64,000 nt of DNA from Gordonia tangerina (GCF_021556435.1 NZ_JAKGCU010000008.1:62001-126000); one strand, 5' to 3'. Shown: positions 38,724-49,091, counted from the first letter of the stretch. Made by a program: numbers and translations. Notes: a model not told the origin generated them from the sequence alone.

Positions 38724-39509
38724 TCACGTCGACGGCTGCCGCTTGCTGTTCTGTGCGGCGATCCGGTTGTCGATCATGGTGACGAACGGCGCCCGGGACT
38801 TGGTGGCCCGTTCGTAGGCGACCAGGGCCTCGAGTTCGTCGACGCCGACCCCGCGCAGTTTGGCACGCAGTTGTGCCAGGGTGAGGTTGTCGTACTCGAT
38901 GTACTCGACGATCTCGGGCACCTCGCCGGCGCCGGTCATCTCGACTGCGCCATCCGACGTCCCGTCGCCGTCGCGACCGACCAGATCTTCCGGCGGGGCA
39001 CTGTAGAGCGCGAAACGACCGGCGGACGCGTCGGGGCCGGCGGTCTGCTCGGCGTCGGTCGCCGCCGCGGTCACCGACTTCTCCGCGGGCTGTGGTGCCG
39101 ACTTAGTGGCCGCAGTCTTCTTCGCCGCAGTCTTCTCCGCCGCGGTCTTCTTGGTCGCGGTCGTCTTCGTCGCAGCCTTCCTGGGTTCCGGTTTCTTCTT
39201 CGGTGGGGCGGCACTCTCGATCGGGGTGCGAGCGGCCTCGGCATCCGCCTGTGCGTCGTCGTCCTCGTCGAAGCGCGCCCACTCGGGCTCCTCGACCGGA
39301 CGGTCGAAGAGCATCTCCAGGGCGAGGTCGCCCTTGATCGCGAGTTCGGCGATGTTCTGTTGCATCCGCATGCCGACCTGCACGGTCTGGCTCACCGCCG
39401 TCATGGGCAATGTGACAACCAGTGTGGGCAGTTTGCGGGTCTCCTCGATCGCGGTGACGACGAGTCCGGCGGCGATGCGGGCCGGATAGGGTGCGCGAAC
39501 CATGCCCAT
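38724..39509 (-). CDS. lipid-droplet-associated protein, MLDS/Rv1109c-like
   Basis: The ~261-residue protein has an amphipathic N-terminal region (about 10-75, including [20 protein letters not shown]) like phasin or lipid-droplet coat proteins of Rhodococcus. A central Ala/Lys/Thr-rich segment with [11 protein letters not shown] repeats (~100-150) resembles histone H1 tails. A conserved C-terminal helical motif follows ([20 protein letters not shown]). Rhodococcal relatives bind both triacylglycerol droplets and DNA. The ATG at 39509 is chosen; the ATG at 39503 is equally possible. Confidence 0.75.
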   Translation of the reverse strand: MGMVRAPYPARIAAGLVVTAIEETRKLPTLVVTLPMTAVSQTVQVGMRMQQNIAELAIKGDLALEMLFDRPVEEPEWARFDEDDDAQADAEAARTPIESAAPPKKKPEPRKAATKTTATKKTAAEKTAAKKTAATKSAPQPAEKSVTAAATDAEQTAGPDASAGRFALYSAPPEDLVGRDGDGTSDGAVEMTGAGEVPEIVEYIEYDNLTLAQLRAKLRGVGVDELEALVAYERATKSRAPFVTMIDNRIAAQNSKRQPST

Positions 39510-39601
39510 ACTCTGCCATTCCCGGTGGTACGGGTCCACCGGCGCCAGTCGGCGGCGTCGGGGACCGAACCGACCCGGACCGACCCCGTACCCTGGGAGG
39601 C

Positions 39602-40555
39602 ATGTCTGAACGCAAACGTGTCCTGCTGGCCGAACCGCGCGGCTACTGCGCCGGGGTGGACCGTGCCGTGGAGACCGTCGAGCGAGCGCTCGACAAGCAC
39701 GGTGCGCCGGTGTACGTGCGCAAGGAGATCGTGCACAACCGGCACGTGGTGGAGACCCTCAGCGAGCGCGGCGCGATCTTCGTCGGCGAGACCGACGAGG
39801 TGCCCGAAGGGGCGCTTGTGGTGTTCTCCGCGCACGGCGTGTCCCCGGAGGTGCACCGCACCGCCGCCGAACGCAGCCTGAAAACGATCGACGCCACCTG
39901 TCCGCTGGTGACCAAGGTCCACCAGGAGGCCAAGCGGTTCGCCCGCGACGATTACGACATACTGCTCATCGGGCACGAGGGTCATGAAGAGGTGGAGGGC
40001 ACCGCGGGAGAGGCGCCGCAACACGTGCAGCTCGTGGACGGCCCCGACAGTGTCGACAACGTGACGGTGCGCGACGAGTCGAAGATCGTTTGGCTGTCGC
40101 AGACCACGCTGTCGGTCGACGAGACGATGGAGACGGTCAACCGGCTGCGTGAGAAGTTCCCGCTGCTCAACGACCCGCCCAGCGACGACATCTGCTATGC
40201 CACGCAGAACCGGCAGGTAGCGGTCAAGGCGATGGCGCCGCGCTGCGACCTGGTGATCGTCGTCGGCTCGAAGAACTCGTCGAACTCGGTCCGTCTGGTC
40301 GAGGTGGCGTTGCAGGCAGGCGCGAGCGCCGCACATCTCGTCGACTACGCCCGCGACATCGACCTCGACTGGCTCGACGGTGTGGACACGGTCGGGATTA
40401 CATCGGGCGCGTCGGTGCCGGAGGTGCTGGTGCGTGGCGTGATCGACCTGTTGGCCGAGCACGGTTTCGACTCCGTGGAGTCGGTCACCACCGCCAACGA
40501 GACGGTCACCTTTGCGCTGCCACGTGAGTTGCGCCCCGCGCGCACCGCGCGATAG
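39602..40555 (+). CDS. ispH: 4-hydroxy-3-methylbut-2-enyl diphosphate reductase
   Basis: IspH carries out the last MEP-pathway step, reducing HMBPP to IPP and DMAPP. The 317-residue protein has the three Fe-S cysteines in GYCAGVDRA (residue ~15), DATCPLVTK (~101) and CYATQNRQ (~199), plus the catalytic [11 protein letters not shown] near 268. The ATG at 39602 follows GGGAGG. It corresponds to lytB2 (Rv1110) and supplies precursors used by the Z-prenyl synthase elsewhere in the window. Confidence 0.96.
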   Translation: MSERKRVLLAEPRGYCAGVDRAVETVERALDKHGAPVYVRKEIVHNRHVVETLSERGAIFVGETDEVPEGALVVFSAHGVSPEVHRTAAERSLKTIDATCPLVTKVHQEAKRFARDDYDILLIGHEGHEEVEGTAGEAPQHVQLVDGPDSVDNVTVRDESKIVWLSQTTLSVDETMETVNRLREKFPLLNDPPSDDICYATQNRQVAVKAMAPRCDLVIVVGSKNSSNSVRLVEVALQAGASAAHLVDYARDIDLDWLDGVDTVGITSGASVPEVLVRGVIDLLAEHGFDSVESVTTANETVTFALPRELRPARTAR

Positions 40556-40582
40556 GGCCCGCGGCAACGCTCGGCGTGTCGG

Positions 40583-42019
40583 TCAGAACTCGTCGGGATC
40601 GAGACGTGTGACACGGCGATGGGGTAGCGCGATCGCCAGCACCGCGGCGATCAGTGCGGCACACACCCCGGTTCCGATCATCGCCACGTTGCGCGCGGTG
40701 TGATCCGGGGGTGCCTCCGGTGTGGGGGCGGCGATGGCCCTCGGCTGGGCCGCGTCCGGCGTGTCGCGGGGAATCTGATTCGTCAGCGCCGCTACGGGGT
40801 CGAGGACCCCGTAGCCGATCGCGGTGTCGTGGCCGGTCCCCGGTCCATGAGCGGTTCGCACAATGCGTGCCATGACCTCCTTCGCGCTGAGCTCGGGATA
40901 GCGCGAGCGGACCAACGCCACGGTGCCGGCCACATAGGGCGTGGCGAAGCTCGTTCCGCCGATGGGAACCGGCCCGTCGCGACCCTGTTGTGCATCGACC
41001 AGTTTCGAGGAGCCGCGCGTGCTGTCGAGGCTGACGATGTCGGTGCCGGGTGCGGCCACCGCCACCCACGGTCCGTGCAGGCTGAAGCCACTGGGGGCTC
41101 CGGTGCCTGCGTCCACCGATCCGACCGCGAGCACATACGGGGTGAACCAGGCCGGACTGGCGACGGTGCTCACCGATCCCCAGCCGGTGCCACCTGGTGT
41201 CGGTTCCGCGTTCTGCTGCTGGCAGCCGGAGTTCTGCGACAGGTTGCCTGCCGCCACGACCACCACCACGTCGCGGTCGTAGGCGTATTTCACCGCGGCG
41301 CCCAGGGATGCGTCGTTGAGCCGGTCGCCGGCGGGTGCGCATGCGACCTCGGAGATGTTGATCACCGTGGCCCCGAGGTCGACGGCGCGGACCACCGCGT
41401 TTGCCAGGGTGCGCACCGATCCGTAGCCCGAGCCGACCGTGGGGTCCGTGTCGTCGGCGCTGCGGCGGTCTTTGGCCGAGTAGGCACCGCTGGACTGTCG
41501 GATCGAGATGAGTGACGACTCGGGGGCGACCCCCGCGAAGGCGTCGCGGCTGCTCGGCCGTGCGGCGATGATCCCGGCCACGAGGGTGCCGTGCGCGTCG
41601 CAGTCGGCCAGGCCGGTGCCCGACGACACGTAGTCACCGCCGCCGGCAACCCGGCCCAAGCGCGGATGAGGTGTGACGCCGGTGTCGATCACCGCCACCT
41701 TCTGGCCCTTGCCCCGGCTGAAGCGCCACGCCTCGGGAAGGTTCATCATCTTCTGTGCCGCAGTTGGTTTGGAGATGTCGTGGCTGCCCGTTACCAACGG
41801 TTTGGCGCACAGCGTGCGCTGTTCGGTCGGCTCCGGTGGCGCAACCGGGGCCGAACGCACGAGGGCTGAGGAGTTCACCGTCGGTGGTGTGATCGCGCCA
41901 GCGGGTGCACCCGACAGCGTGAGAGTGAGTACGACGGTCGAGATCATCGCTGCGGCGACCGCCACGTGCCGCTGTCGAACCCGGCCTCCGAAGGTCCTGA
42001 AATGCGCGCTGCTGCGCAC
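40583..42019 (-). CDS. mycP4: type VII secretion mycosin (subtilisin-like protease), ESX-4 type
   Basis: The 478-residue protein has a signal peptide (VAVAAAMISTVVLTLTLSG near residue 20) and a subtilisin catalytic triad: Asp in VAVIDTGVTPHP near 110, His in DAHGTLVAGI near 140 and Ser in GGTSFATPYVAG near 360. A C-terminal membrane anchor follows (VAMIGTGVCAALIAAVLAIA). Mycosins are essential, membrane-anchored components of ESX systems. The GTG at 42019 begins one base after the eccD4 stop, with GGGAGA upstream. The order mycP4-eccD4-eccC4 fits ESX-4. Confidence 0.94.
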   Translation of the reverse strand: MRSSAHFRTFGGRVRQRHVAVAAAMISTVVLTLTLSGAPAGAITPPTVNSSALVRSAPVAPPEPTEQRTLCAKPLVTGSHDISKPTAAQKMMNLPEAWRFSRGKGQKVAVIDTGVTPHPRLGRVAGGGDYVSSGTGLADCDAHGTLVAGIIAARPSSRDAFAGVAPESSLISIRQSSGAYSAKDRRSADDTDPTVGSGYGSVRTLANAVVRAVDLGATVINISEVACAPAGDRLNDASLGAAVKYAYDRDVVVVVAAGNLSQNSGCQQQNAEPTPGGTGWGSVSTVASPAWFTPYVLAVGSVDAGTGAPSGFSLHGPWVAVAAPGTDIVSLDSTRGSSKLVDAQQGRDGPVPIGGTSFATPYVAGTVALVRSRYPELSAKEVMARIVRTAHGPGTGHDTAIGYGVLDPVAALTNQIPRDTPDAAQPRAIAAPTPEAPPDHTARNVAMIGTGVCAALIAAVLAIALPHRRVTRLDPDEF

Positions 42020-42020
42020 G

Positions 42021-43559
42021 TCAGATCTCCCGGACGATCCGGTACAGATCGAGAATCCACAGCAGCAGCGGCACAATGATCGCGACCAGTAGATATTCGG
42101 CGATCTCCGCGGCGCGCCGCATGACCGGTGAGAACTCCTGATTCGGTGCCACCACACCGAGCACAAGCGCCGCGACCATGATGCCCATCGCGACCACGAA
42201 GGCGGTGATGGGCCAGCCGCCCGCGCCGAATGCCAGACCGGTGGTCAGTCCGAGGAGCGCGAGTGCCCCCGAGCCGATCAGAAAGGCGGCCTGCGCCAGA
42301 TCGCTGTGTGAGCGTCCCCGCAGGCACAGGACCACCGCGACGATCGCCGCGTAGGCGGCCGATTTCGGCGCGAATCCGGACAGGGGGGCGGCCGCGAGGA
42401 AGGCCGACACCGCCGTGACCAGCGACGTGCCGGCAACGATCCCGGTGAGGTAGGCATTGGCCACGAACGACCGTCGCTCCAGGGCATCGGCCTTGGGCAG
42501 CGCCATCGCGCCGATCGCGCCGATACCTTCGATCGCCGGTTTCGGCTCGACATCCTCAACGTCGATCGGCGCGCCCGCGGTCGGTACCGGAGGCAATGGC
42601 AATTTGGCCAGCACAATGGTCAACCGCGGCGCCAACGCCACCAGCAGCAAGCCGACGGCGGCGAGAACGGCAGCGACATCGCTGATCTCGGCGTCGAGGA
42701 GTAGGGCGGCGGTACAGCCGGCCCCGGTCAGCAACGTCGCGGTGGTGACCGCGCTGTGGACAGCGGCGCCTACTGCGGTGAGTCGATACGAGATCACGGT
42801 GGCGACCAGAGTCAGCGCGCAGCCGAAGGTCAGGTGTGCGGCGCCGTAGCTGCCCGGCGTCACCAGTATGCCGGTGACGAACACGAGTGGCGTTGCGGCG
42901 GCGACAAGCACTGTGGCGCTGAGTTCGTCACGGTAATAGCGCGCGACGATACTGCCCGCGGTGATCAGGCCGATGCCGGCCAGCGCGCTCAATGCGGCCA
43001 CCCACACCGCCCCGCTGGTGGATCGGTAGGCGCCGAGGGCGACGGCCGCCGCGATCGCCGCGAGCACGGCGACGGTGTAGCCCGCGATCCGGGCGGACGT
43101 GGCCGACCAACTGGCGAAGCGAGATTCATTCAAACGAGCGACAGCGTCGACCACGTCGTCGAACAGCGCGGGCGCCTCGCCGGTGCGGGTTGAACGCAGA
43201 ACCAGCAGGTCACCGTCGCGCACTCCGGACTCTGAGAGACAGCGGTTCGGGGCGATCGGTTCCTGTCCGACCAGGGCCAGCGTCCAGCGCTGCTGACGGT
43301 CATGCGGGCGGTCGTCCCCGCCGTCCGGGTCGTCGGGATCCCGACGTGCCGGATTGCGTGACTCTATCTGTGCGATGAGGTCGGGGATGAGTCCCGCGAT
43401 TGGCATCGCCGCAGGTAAAGCCACATCCAGCTGTGTATTGCCGCCCAGGATCGACACCCGGACCAGTTCCGGTTCTATACCTGAATCGGTGCGTCCGCCT
43501 CCGGTCGGCCCGAAGCTCGGCGCGTGCGACATCCTCGTGTGCGCATCCAGAGTCGACAT
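42021..43559 (-). CDS. eccD4: type VII secretion integral membrane protein EccD, ESX-4 type
   Basis: The 512-residue protein has an N-terminal ubiquitin-like domain (about residues 30-110, VRVSILGGNTQLDVALPAAM) and about 11 transmembrane helices forming the channel part of the ESX membrane complex. The ATG at 43559 follows GGGGAGGA, which decides the start; longer in-frame starts overlap eccC4 upstream sequence. It is divergent from eccC4 with about 118 bases between the starts, which likely hold both promoters. Confidence 0.93.
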   Translation of the reverse strand: MSTLDAHTRMSHAPSFGPTGGGRTDSGIEPELVRVSILGGNTQLDVALPAAMPIAGLIPDLIAQIESRNPARRDPDDPDGGDDRPHDRQQRWTLALVGQEPIAPNRCLSESGVRDGDLLVLRSTRTGEAPALFDDVVDAVARLNESRFASWSATSARIAGYTVAVLAAIAAAVALGAYRSTSGAVWVAALSALAGIGLITAGSIVARYYRDELSATVLVAAATPLVFVTGILVTPGSYGAAHLTFGCALTLVATVISYRLTAVGAAVHSAVTTATLLTGAGCTAALLLDAEISDVAAVLAAVGLLLVALAPRLTIVLAKLPLPPVPTAGAPIDVEDVEPKPAIEGIGAIGAMALPKADALERRSFVANAYLTGIVAGTSLVTAVSAFLAAAPLSGFAPKSAAYAAIVAVVLCLRGRSHSDLAQAAFLIGSGALALLGLTTGLAFGAGGWPITAFVVAMGIMVAALVLGVVAPNQEFSPVMRRAAEIAEYLLVAIIVPLLLWILDLYRIVREI

Positions 43560-43677
43560 CTGGTGGATCCTCCCCGCCCGGTTCGCGATTACCATGCGAA
43601 CCGCGTCAATTGTGTACCAGTGGCGCCCGAGTGCACGAACTCGGGCAGCCGGATCGGGGTCGGGGGGAGATCGCGTG

Positions 43678-46600
43678 GTGACGACTACGGAGGGGTTCGT
43701 CCGCCGTCCGCGGATCACGCCGCCACGGATGCCGGGCGGCGAACTCAACCTGCAGCCGCCGCCGGATGTGCCGAGGGTGGTGCCGGGCAACATGCTGCTC
43801 AAACTGCTGCCGGTGGTGATGGTGGTCGCCGTCGTCGGGATGATCGCGCTGATGTTCGTCACCGGCGGACGCAACATCCTGTCCAACCCGCTGTTCATGA
43901 TGTTTCCGCTGATGATGCTGATGTCGATGTTCGGCATGTTCGCTGCCGGCGGGCGCGGTGGCGGCAAGCGTGCAGCGGAATTGAACGAAGAGCGCAAGGA
44001 CTACTTCCGCTATCTGGGCCAGACCCGGCAACAGGTACTCGAGACGGTGGCCGCCCAGCGGGCTGCGGCGACCTGGAGTCACCCGGACCCGACATCGTTG
44101 CTCGATGTGATCGGGACGCGGCGGATGTGGGAACGACGCCCCACCGACAGCGATTTCGCCCGCGCCCGGATCGGTCTGGGCACGCAGCGACTCGCGACCC
44201 GGCTGATGCCGCCGGAGACGGGCCCTCTCGAGGACATCGAACCGGTGTCGATGGTGGCACTGCGGCGCTTCTCCCGGACGTACTCGTCGGTGCATCGTCT
44301 GCCGACGACGGTGTCGTTGCGCGGATTCCCGGCAGTCAACATCGAGGGCGCGCGGCAGGAGACCCGAGATCTGGTGCGCGCGATGATCGTCGAGTTGTGC
44401 GCGTTCCACGGACCTGACCACCTGCATGTCGCGATCATCACCGGCGATCCGGCCGGCGAGGCGTGGGACTGGGCCAAATGGCTTCCACACGTGGGACATC
44501 CGACGCTGCGCGACGGGGTGGGCGCCATGCGGATGATCTATCCGACGCTGGCGGATTTCGAGAACTCCATGGCCACCGATCTACTCGAGCGAGGACGCTT
44601 CAGCCGTTCTGCCCCGCCGACCCCCGGCCGCGCACACCTGGTGGTGGTGCTCGACGACGGTCATGTCGCCGGCGATGAGCGGTTGATCAACGATGCCGGC
44701 ATGGAGGGGGTCACCGTCCTCGACCTGACCGCACCACCGGACGGGCTGGCCGCCCGGCGCGGGCTGCAGCTGGTGGTCCGCAACGCAAAGGTGTCCGCGC
44801 GCAGTGCGGCCGGCGTCGAGGAGATCGCCGACATGGACTCGCTGAGCATTCCGGAGGCGGAGACGTTGGCGCGCCGGATGGCGCGGTACCGGTTGGCCAC
44901 CGCGGCGGCGTTGGCCAACCTGGAGAGCGAGGCCACCTCCAGCGATCCCGGATTGCCCGCGCTGCTCGGCATCCACGACGCCACGCGGTTCGATCCGGCG
45001 GTCGGCTGGCGAGGTCGTACCGGCCGCGACCGTCTGCGGGTGCCGATCGGGATCACGCCCGATGGGGTACCGGTCGATCTCGACATCAAGGAGAGCGCAC
45101 ACGGTGGCATGGGTCCGCACGGATTGTGTATCGGTGCCACCGGTTCCGGTAAATCCGAGTTCCTGCGCACGCTGGTGCTCGCGATGCTCGCCACGCATTC
45201 ACCGTCGGAGTTGAACTTCGTCCTCGTCGACTTCAAAGGCGGCGCCACATTCCTGGGGCTCGAGTCGGCGCCGCACGTCGCGGCGATCATCACCAACCTC
45301 GAGCAGGAACTGTCGATGGTCGACCGCATGAAGGATGCGCTGTCGGGTGAGATGAACCGCCGCCAGGAACTGCTGCGGTCGGCGGGCAATTTCGCCAACG
45401 TCAGCGAGTACGAGCGGGCCCGCGCGTCAGGGGTTCGGCTCGAACCGTTACCCGCCCTGTTCATCGTCGTCGACGAGTTCTCCGAACTACTGGCCCAGAA
45501 GCCCGATTTCGCCGAACTCTTCGTCGCGATCGGACGGCTGGGTCGTTCGTTGCACATCCATCTGCTGCTCGCCTCCCAGCGCCTCGAGGAGGGCAAGCTC
45601 CGCGGCCTGGACAGTCACCTCTCGTACCGCATTGGTCTGAAAACCTTCTCCGCCAACGAATCCCGCTCCGTGTTGGGTGTGCCAGACGCGTATCACCTGC
45701 CCAGTGTGCCGGGATCGGGCTATCTCAAGTGTGATTCGGCCGAGCCGGTGCGTTTCAACACCTCTTACGTGTCGGGCCCCTATCACCCGCCGCTCGCCGC
45801 CGACGGTGTCATCGACGACGGGCCGGTGTACAACGGCCCGCGGGGGCGCATGAAGGTCTTCACCGCGCTGCCGGTGCCGCTCGACGACGGTGCCACCAGT
45901 GCCTCGGTGCTGGATCAGGCGCAGGCACTGCTGGACGAAGAGCCGCCGGCAGAACCCGACACCCCGTCCTACGACGATCCGGCGGCCGCCTCCGTGCCCA
46001 CGTTGCTCGATACGCTGGTCGCCCGGATGACCGGACACGGCCCGCCGGCACACGAGGTCTGGCTCAAGCCGCTCGACGAATCGCCGACGGTCGATCATCT
46101 CGTCGGACGTCGGGATTGGTCGACGCCCGGGGGAGCCGGCAACCTGCGGCTCGCGGTGGGTCACGTCGACCGTCCGTACGATCAGCGCCGCGACATGCAG
46201 GTACTCGATCTCACCGGAGCCGCGGGCAACGTCGCGGTCGTGGGTGGACCGCAGTCGGGTAAGTCGACCGCGGTGCGCACGATCATCATGTCCGCCGCCG
46301 CCACCCACACCCCCGAACAGGTGCAGTTCTACTGCCTGGACTTCGGTGGCGGCAGCCTGTCGACGATCGCGGGGCTGCCGCACGTCGGCTCGGTCGCCTC
46401 GCGGGGGGACATGGATGCGGTGCGCCGCACGGTCGCCGAGGTCGCCGCGATCGTCCGCAACCGGGAGCTGCTGTTCTCCCGGATGGGTATCGAGTCGATG
46501 CGTGACTACCGGGCGCGTCGCGCGGACTGGTTCGCCGGGCGTGGCGCCGACGATCCGCTCGCCGTCGACCGCCACGGTGACGTGTTCCTGGTCATCGACG

Positions 46601-47751
46601 GTATCGGTGTGCTGCGCAACGAACTCGACTTCCTCGAGGAGCAGGTCACCACGATCGTGTCGCAGGGGCTGTCCTACGGCGTGCACGTCATCGTGACCGC
46701 GACCCGCTGGGCCGAGGTCCGCCCCGCCGTCAAGGACCTGATGGGCAGCCGGATCGAATTGAAACTCGGCGACGCGATGGATTCGGAGATGGGTCGGCGT
46801 GCGGCTGCGCTGGTGCCGCACAATCGACCCGGCCGCGGCTTGACCCCCGACGAGCTGCACATGCTGATCGCCCTGCCCCGACTCGACGGGGTCAGCGTCG
46901 CCGAGACGCTGCCGGCGGGTGTGCAGGATGCGGTCGACAAGCTGGCCGCCGCCTACCGCGGCCGGGAGGCGATGGCCGTGCGCAAGCTCGGCGCGCAGAT
47001 CGCCCAACGCGACGTCGACTCGCTCGTGGCCGACGCGGGTCTCGAATTGGTGGCCAACCAGGTCGCGGTGGGTGTCGGTGAACTGGAGCTCGCGCCTGTG
47101 GTGCTGGACTTCACCACCCAGCCGCACTTCATGGTGTTCTCCGATGTGGAGCACGGCAAGACGACCCTGTTGCGCAACATCGTCGGCGGTCTGGTGCGCA
47201 ACTCGACGCCCGACGAGGTCAAGATCGTCTTCGTCGACTACCGCCGCACCATGCTCGGCATCATCGACAGTGACCACCTCGGTGGCTACGCGAGCTCGGC
47301 CAACAAGGCCGGTCCGATGATGACGCAGTTGGCGGAGATACTGACCGCCCGGCTCCCACCGGAGGATGTGACGCCGCAACAGTTGCGGGACCGCTCCTAC
47401 TACACGGGGGCCGATGTCTACCTCGTCGTCGACGACTACGACATGGTGGCCACGGCGTCGGGCAATCCGCTGTTCCCGATCGTCGAACTCGCCGCGCACG
47501 CGCGCGACATCGGATTCCACATCATCCTCGCGCGTCGCTCGGGCGGAGTGGGACGGGCGATGTTCGATCCGCTCATCGGTCGGCTGAAGGACCTGTCTTG
47601 CGACATGCTGCTCATGAGTGGCGACCGGGACGAGGGCTACATCACCGGTCGGGTGCGGATGCAACAACTCATCCCGGGCCGCGGCGAACTCGTCTCCCGG
47701 ACGCGTCCCCAGGAGATGATCCAGGTCGGCTACGTCGAACCCCAGGAGTGA
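43678..47751 (+). CDS. eccC4: type VII secretion ATPase EccC, ESX-4 type
   Basis: The 1357-residue motor protein has two N-terminal membrane helices (about residues 40-90) and three FtsK/SpoIIIE-type ATPase domains. Walker A sequences are GATGSGKSE (~486), GGPQSGKST (~856) and a more degenerate SDVEHGKTT (~1155). Walker B sites include FVLVDFKGGA, FYCLDFGGGS and IVFVDYRRTM. It powers and selects WXG100-type substrates. The GTG at 43678 follows GGGGGAGA; a GTG three bases earlier is possible. The chain is fused (EccCa and EccCb in one), as in ESX-4. Confidence 0.95.
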   Translation: MTTTEGFVRRPRITPPRMPGGELNLQPPPDVPRVVPGNMLLKLLPVVMVVAVVGMIALMFVTGGRNILSNPLFMMFPLMMLMSMFGMFAAGGRGGGKRAAELNEERKDYFRYLGQTRQQVLETVAAQRAAATWSHPDPTSLLDVIGTRRMWERRPTDSDFARARIGLGTQRLATRLMPPETGPLEDIEPVSMVALRRFSRTYSSVHRLPTTVSLRGFPAVNIEGARQETRDLVRAMIVELCAFHGPDHLHVAIITGDPAGEAWDWAKWLPHVGHPTLRDGVGAMRMIYPTLADFENSMATDLLERGRFSRSAPPTPGRAHLVVVLDDGHVAGDERLINDAGMEGVTVLDLTAPPDGLAARRGLQLVVRNAKVSARSAAGVEEIADMDSLSIPEAETLARRMARYRLATAAALANLESEATSSDPGLPALLGIHDATRFDPAVGWRGRTGRDRLRVPIGITPDGVPVDLDIKESAHGGMGPHGLCIGATGSGKSEFLRTLVLAMLATHSPSELNFVLVDFKGGATFLGLESAPHVAAIITNLEQELSMVDRMKDALSGEMNRRQELLRSAGNFANVSEYERARASGVRLEPLPALFIVVDEFSELLAQKPDFAELFVAIGRLGRSLHIHLLLASQRLEEGKLRGLDSHLSYRIGLKTFSANESRSVLGVPDAYHLPSVPGSGYLKCDSAEPVRFNTSYVSGPYHPPLAADGVIDDGPVYNGPRGRMKVFTALPVPLDDGATSASVLDQAQALLDEEPPAEPDTPSYDDPAAASVPTLLDTLVARMTGHGPPAHEVWLKPLDESPTVDHLVGRRDWSTPGGAGNLRLAVGHVDRPYDQRRDMQVLDLTGAAGNVAVVGGPQSGKSTAVRTIIMSAAATHTPEQVQFYCLDFGGGSLSTIAGLPHVGSVASRGDMDAVRRTVAEVAAIVRNRELLFSRMGIESMRDYRARRADWFAGRGADDPLAVDRHGDVFLVIDGIGVLRNELDFLEEQVTTIVSQGLSYGVHVIVTATRWAEVRPAVKDLMGSRIELKLGDAMDSEMGRRAAALVPHNRPGRGLTPDELHMLIALPRLDGVSVAETLPAGVQDAVDKLAAAYRGREAMAVRKLGAQIAQRDVDSLVADAGLELVANQVAVGVGELELAPVVLDFTTQPHFMVFSDVEHGKTTLLRNIVGGLVRNSTPDEVKIVFVDYRRTMLGIIDSDHLGGYASSANKAGPMMTQLAEILTARLPPEDVTPQQLRDRSYYTGADVYLVVDDYDMVATASGNPLFPIVELAAHARDIGFHIILARRSGGVGRAMFDPLIGRLKDLSCDMLLMSGDRDEGYITGRVRMQQLIPGRGELVSRTRPQEMIQVGYVEPQE

Positions 47752-47757
47752 TGGTTG

Positions 47758-49065
47758 GTGACCGCCGCTGCGCGCCCGACCGTGGTCGATCTCGCCTACG
47801 GCGATCTCCGGCTGTCCGACGGTCGTCGCGCCGACGTCGGTGAGCTGCTCGAGGCGGTCGACTCCGCAACGGTGGTGATCGGCGGATCGCGGATCTTCGC
47901 CGAGCAGGCATGGCGGGACGTCTGGGCGCAGCTGGGGCTACCCGATCGCGGCCCGGACGGTCCGGTGCCGATGGTCGTCGGACATCCGAGCACGTGGGGC
48001 AGCCTGCGGACCGCCGCGTTGGCGCGCTCGCTGCCTCCGATGCCGGCGCCCGTCGAACTTGTTGCGCGTGCGGTCCTGATCGCCCGCAGCCACTGCGACG
48101 GCGCGATGCAGCGCTGCGCGGTGGTAGAGACCATGCACGTGCCGGCGCCACCGCACGATCCCGCCCGATCGGTCGTCGTGAACTGGGATGTCGCGCGGAT
48201 GCGGCGGACCGTCAACGGCTGGTCGGTCGAGGCCACCGATGTGCTCACCCCCGACGCCGATGACATAGCGCAGCGGACCGAGTCGATCGTCGACGACTCG
48301 GTCGAGGCGGTCTTCGTCGATGGAGCCGACCCGGCTGAGCGGGATCGCGCACGTGAGGTCGTCGGCACGCACGCCCTGGCCGGCCGCGTGGTCGACGTCG
48401 ATCGTGCCCTCATCGGCCGATACGGGTGGCGGACCGGTCGTCCGCAGTCCGAAACCGGTCGATACGGCACCGCCGGGCCGATCGCCCCGGAGCCGGTCGC
48501 CGGTGGCGCTGATCGAGCCTCACGACGTGCGGTGTGGGCCTCGGGTGTCGTCGCGCTGGTGATCGCGATCGTTGCGGTCGCGGTCGGGGTGGTGCAGGTG
48601 GGCCCCGACGATCCCGCGGAGAACACGGTGGCCCTGGGGCGGACCACGATCGTCGTGCCGGCCGACTGGCGGCGCAGCGACCTGGAGTCCTCCGACGGAC
48701 AGGCCGGCGTGCAGACCACACGCACGGTGTTCGCCGACCCGGACACCGGCCGGCGCCTGCTGGTGGTGCAGAGCGAGGTCCGCTCGGATTCGACGCTGGA
48801 CTCGGTGGCCCGCAGCCTGGGAAATCGTATCCGGCAGCGCGGTGACGATGTGGTGACCGAGTTCTCGCCGTCGACACGTTTCATGGGTCGCGATGTGATC
48901 AGCTATCGGGAAACGCCGGCGTCGGGCAGCACCATCCGCTGGTACGTCCAGGTCGCCGACGGTCTGCAGGTCTCGGTCGGCTGTCAGGACGGCAGTGCCG
49001 GTGAATCGGTCGATGCCGAGTGTTCCCGGGCGGTCTCGACGATCAGAATCGAGCCCTCGACGTAG
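47758..49065 (+). CDS. type VII secretion-associated protein, Rv3446c family
   Basis: The 435-residue protein has an N-terminal actin-like/Rossmann-type region without obvious catalytic motifs (about 1-230), one membrane helix (WASGVVALVIAIVAVAVGVV near residue 262) and a C-terminal extracytoplasmic domain with a cysteine pair, typical of the T7SS-associated Rv3446c family. It starts six bases after the eccC4 stop. The GTG at 47758 is preferred (CCCAGGAG upstream); TTG at 47755 is an alternative. Confidence 0.85.
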   Translation: MTAAARPTVVDLAYGDLRLSDGRRADVGELLEAVDSATVVIGGSRIFAEQAWRDVWAQLGLPDRGPDGPVPMVVGHPSTWGSLRTAALARSLPPMPAPVELVARAVLIARSHCDGAMQRCAVVETMHVPAPPHDPARSVVVNWDVARMRRTVNGWSVEATDVLTPDADDIAQRTESIVDDSVEAVFVDGADPAERDRAREVVGTHALAGRVVDVDRALIGRYGWRTGRPQSETGRYGTAGPIAPEPVAGGADRASRRAVWASGVVALVIAIVAVAVGVVQVGPDDPAENTVALGRTTIVVPADWRRSDLESSDGQAGVQTTRTVFADPDTGRRLLVVQSEVRSDSTLDSVARSLGNRIRQRGDDVVTEFSPSTRFMGRDVISYRETPASGSTIRWYVQVADGLQVSVGCQDGSAGESVDAECSRAVSTIRIEPST

Positions 49066-49091
49066 CCCACCACCTGGGGCGGTGGAGCGTT

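Noticed and set aside
45487..47667. 726-codon open frame on the minus strand within eccC4
   Set aside because: It is antisense to the ATPase domains of eccC4; the composition is typical of a GC-driven shadow frame.
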